Positions 32,019 to 32,027 of a stretch of 32,027 nucleotides of DNA are shown here, one piece after another (the first letter of the stretch is position 1; each line of letters opens with the position of its first letter). The notes below the pieces were generated by a model. That model was given only the letters and a program-made list of their open reading frames with translations, did no database searches and was not told the origin of the DNA. The stretch comes from Candidatus Omnitrophota bacterium (GTDB taxonomy: Bacteria > Omnitrophota > Gorgyraeia > Gygaellales > Profunditerraquicolaceae): assembly GCA_903852325.1 (NCBI GenBank), contig CAINQO010000102.1, positions 1-32,027 on the forward strand. Direction: 5' to 3'. The position numbers and the translations under genes are program-made.

Positions 32019-32027
32019 CTAAACAGA
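32011..32027. repeat. Perfect terminal inverted repeat (7-bp arms, 3-nt loop)
   Basis: The last 17 bases read TCTGTTT-TCT-AAACAGA. The arms are exact reverse complements and the palindrome ends exactly at the window edge. It creates the in-frame stop that interrupts the GT4 gene. A fold-back at a contig end is a typical assembly or read artefact, although a short natural hairpin cannot be excluded. Confidence 0.6.

Overview
The window is one dense block of surface-polysaccharide genes, all read from the minus strand. I count 28 large coding regions plus one possible small one; most junctions overlap by a few bases or leave gaps under 25 nt. Both ends cut through a gene: a GT87-type mannosyltransferase on the left, which the ORF track missed, and a GT4 glycosyltransferase on the right. 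I see no tRNA, rRNA, CRISPR array, insertion sequence or integrase. The 32,027-base length and a fold-back palindrome at the right end suggest a complete assembled contig rather than a slice of a chromosome.

The organism looks like an uncultured Gram-negative bacterium. The genes are those of O-antigen, capsule or exopolysaccharide synthesis: a WbpM-type dehydratase, a phosphoglycosyl transferase, O-antigen ligase/polymerase-like proteins and two GT9 heptosyltransferase-like enzymes. The mixed, moderately AT-rich composition, the many radical SAM proteins and the very compact operon resemble candidate phyla such as Omnitrophota. That placement is only an impression from gene style; no marker gene is present.

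Layout in transcription order (right to left). (1) 32.0-27.7 kb: GT4, then a fused 4-ketoreductase/phosphoglycosyl transferase, then a WbpM-like UDP-GlcNAc 4,6-dehydratase with a good promoter in front. Together these could make and load an initiating 6-deoxy-HexNAc (QuiNAc-like) sugar onto a lipid carrier. (2) 27.75-26.5 kb: an O-antigen ligase/polymerase-like membrane protein. (3) 26.5-20.1 kb: rfbF and rfbG (CDP-4-keto-6-deoxyglucose), a metallo-beta-lactamase-fold protein, a NeuB-SAF-cupin fusion, a HAD phosphatase and an acetolactate-synthase-like ThDP enzyme. (4) 20.1-14.7 kb: three radical SAM proteins interrupted by a Gmm-like Nudix protein, then a zinc-ribbon methyltransferase. (5) 14.7-9.1 kb: an SDR, an FkbM methyltransferase, a GT2, rfbH, an SGNH-like protein, a possible 46-residue protein and a methyltransferase. 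(6) 9.1-0 kb: a polysaccharide deacetylase, a GT2, a second ligase/polymerase-like protein, GT9, a TylF-like methyltransferase, ManC, GT9, a DegT aminotransferase, a GT2 and GT87.

The most interesting inference is a CDP-sugar pathway. RfbF, RfbG and RfbH (with its exact C-X57-C-X-C-X7-C iron-sulfur motif and the Lys-to-His change) should give CDP-3,6-dideoxy-4-ketoglucose. The ThDP enzyme is a plausible YerE-type carbon-adding enzyme acting on that product, which would yield a yersiniose-like or longer branched deoxy sugar. The NeuB-cupin fusion, HAD and MBL proteins sit inside the same block with no CMP-sugar synthetase, so they may form an undescribed side branch. No flippase, ABC exporter, chain-length regulator or outer-membrane export gene is in the window.
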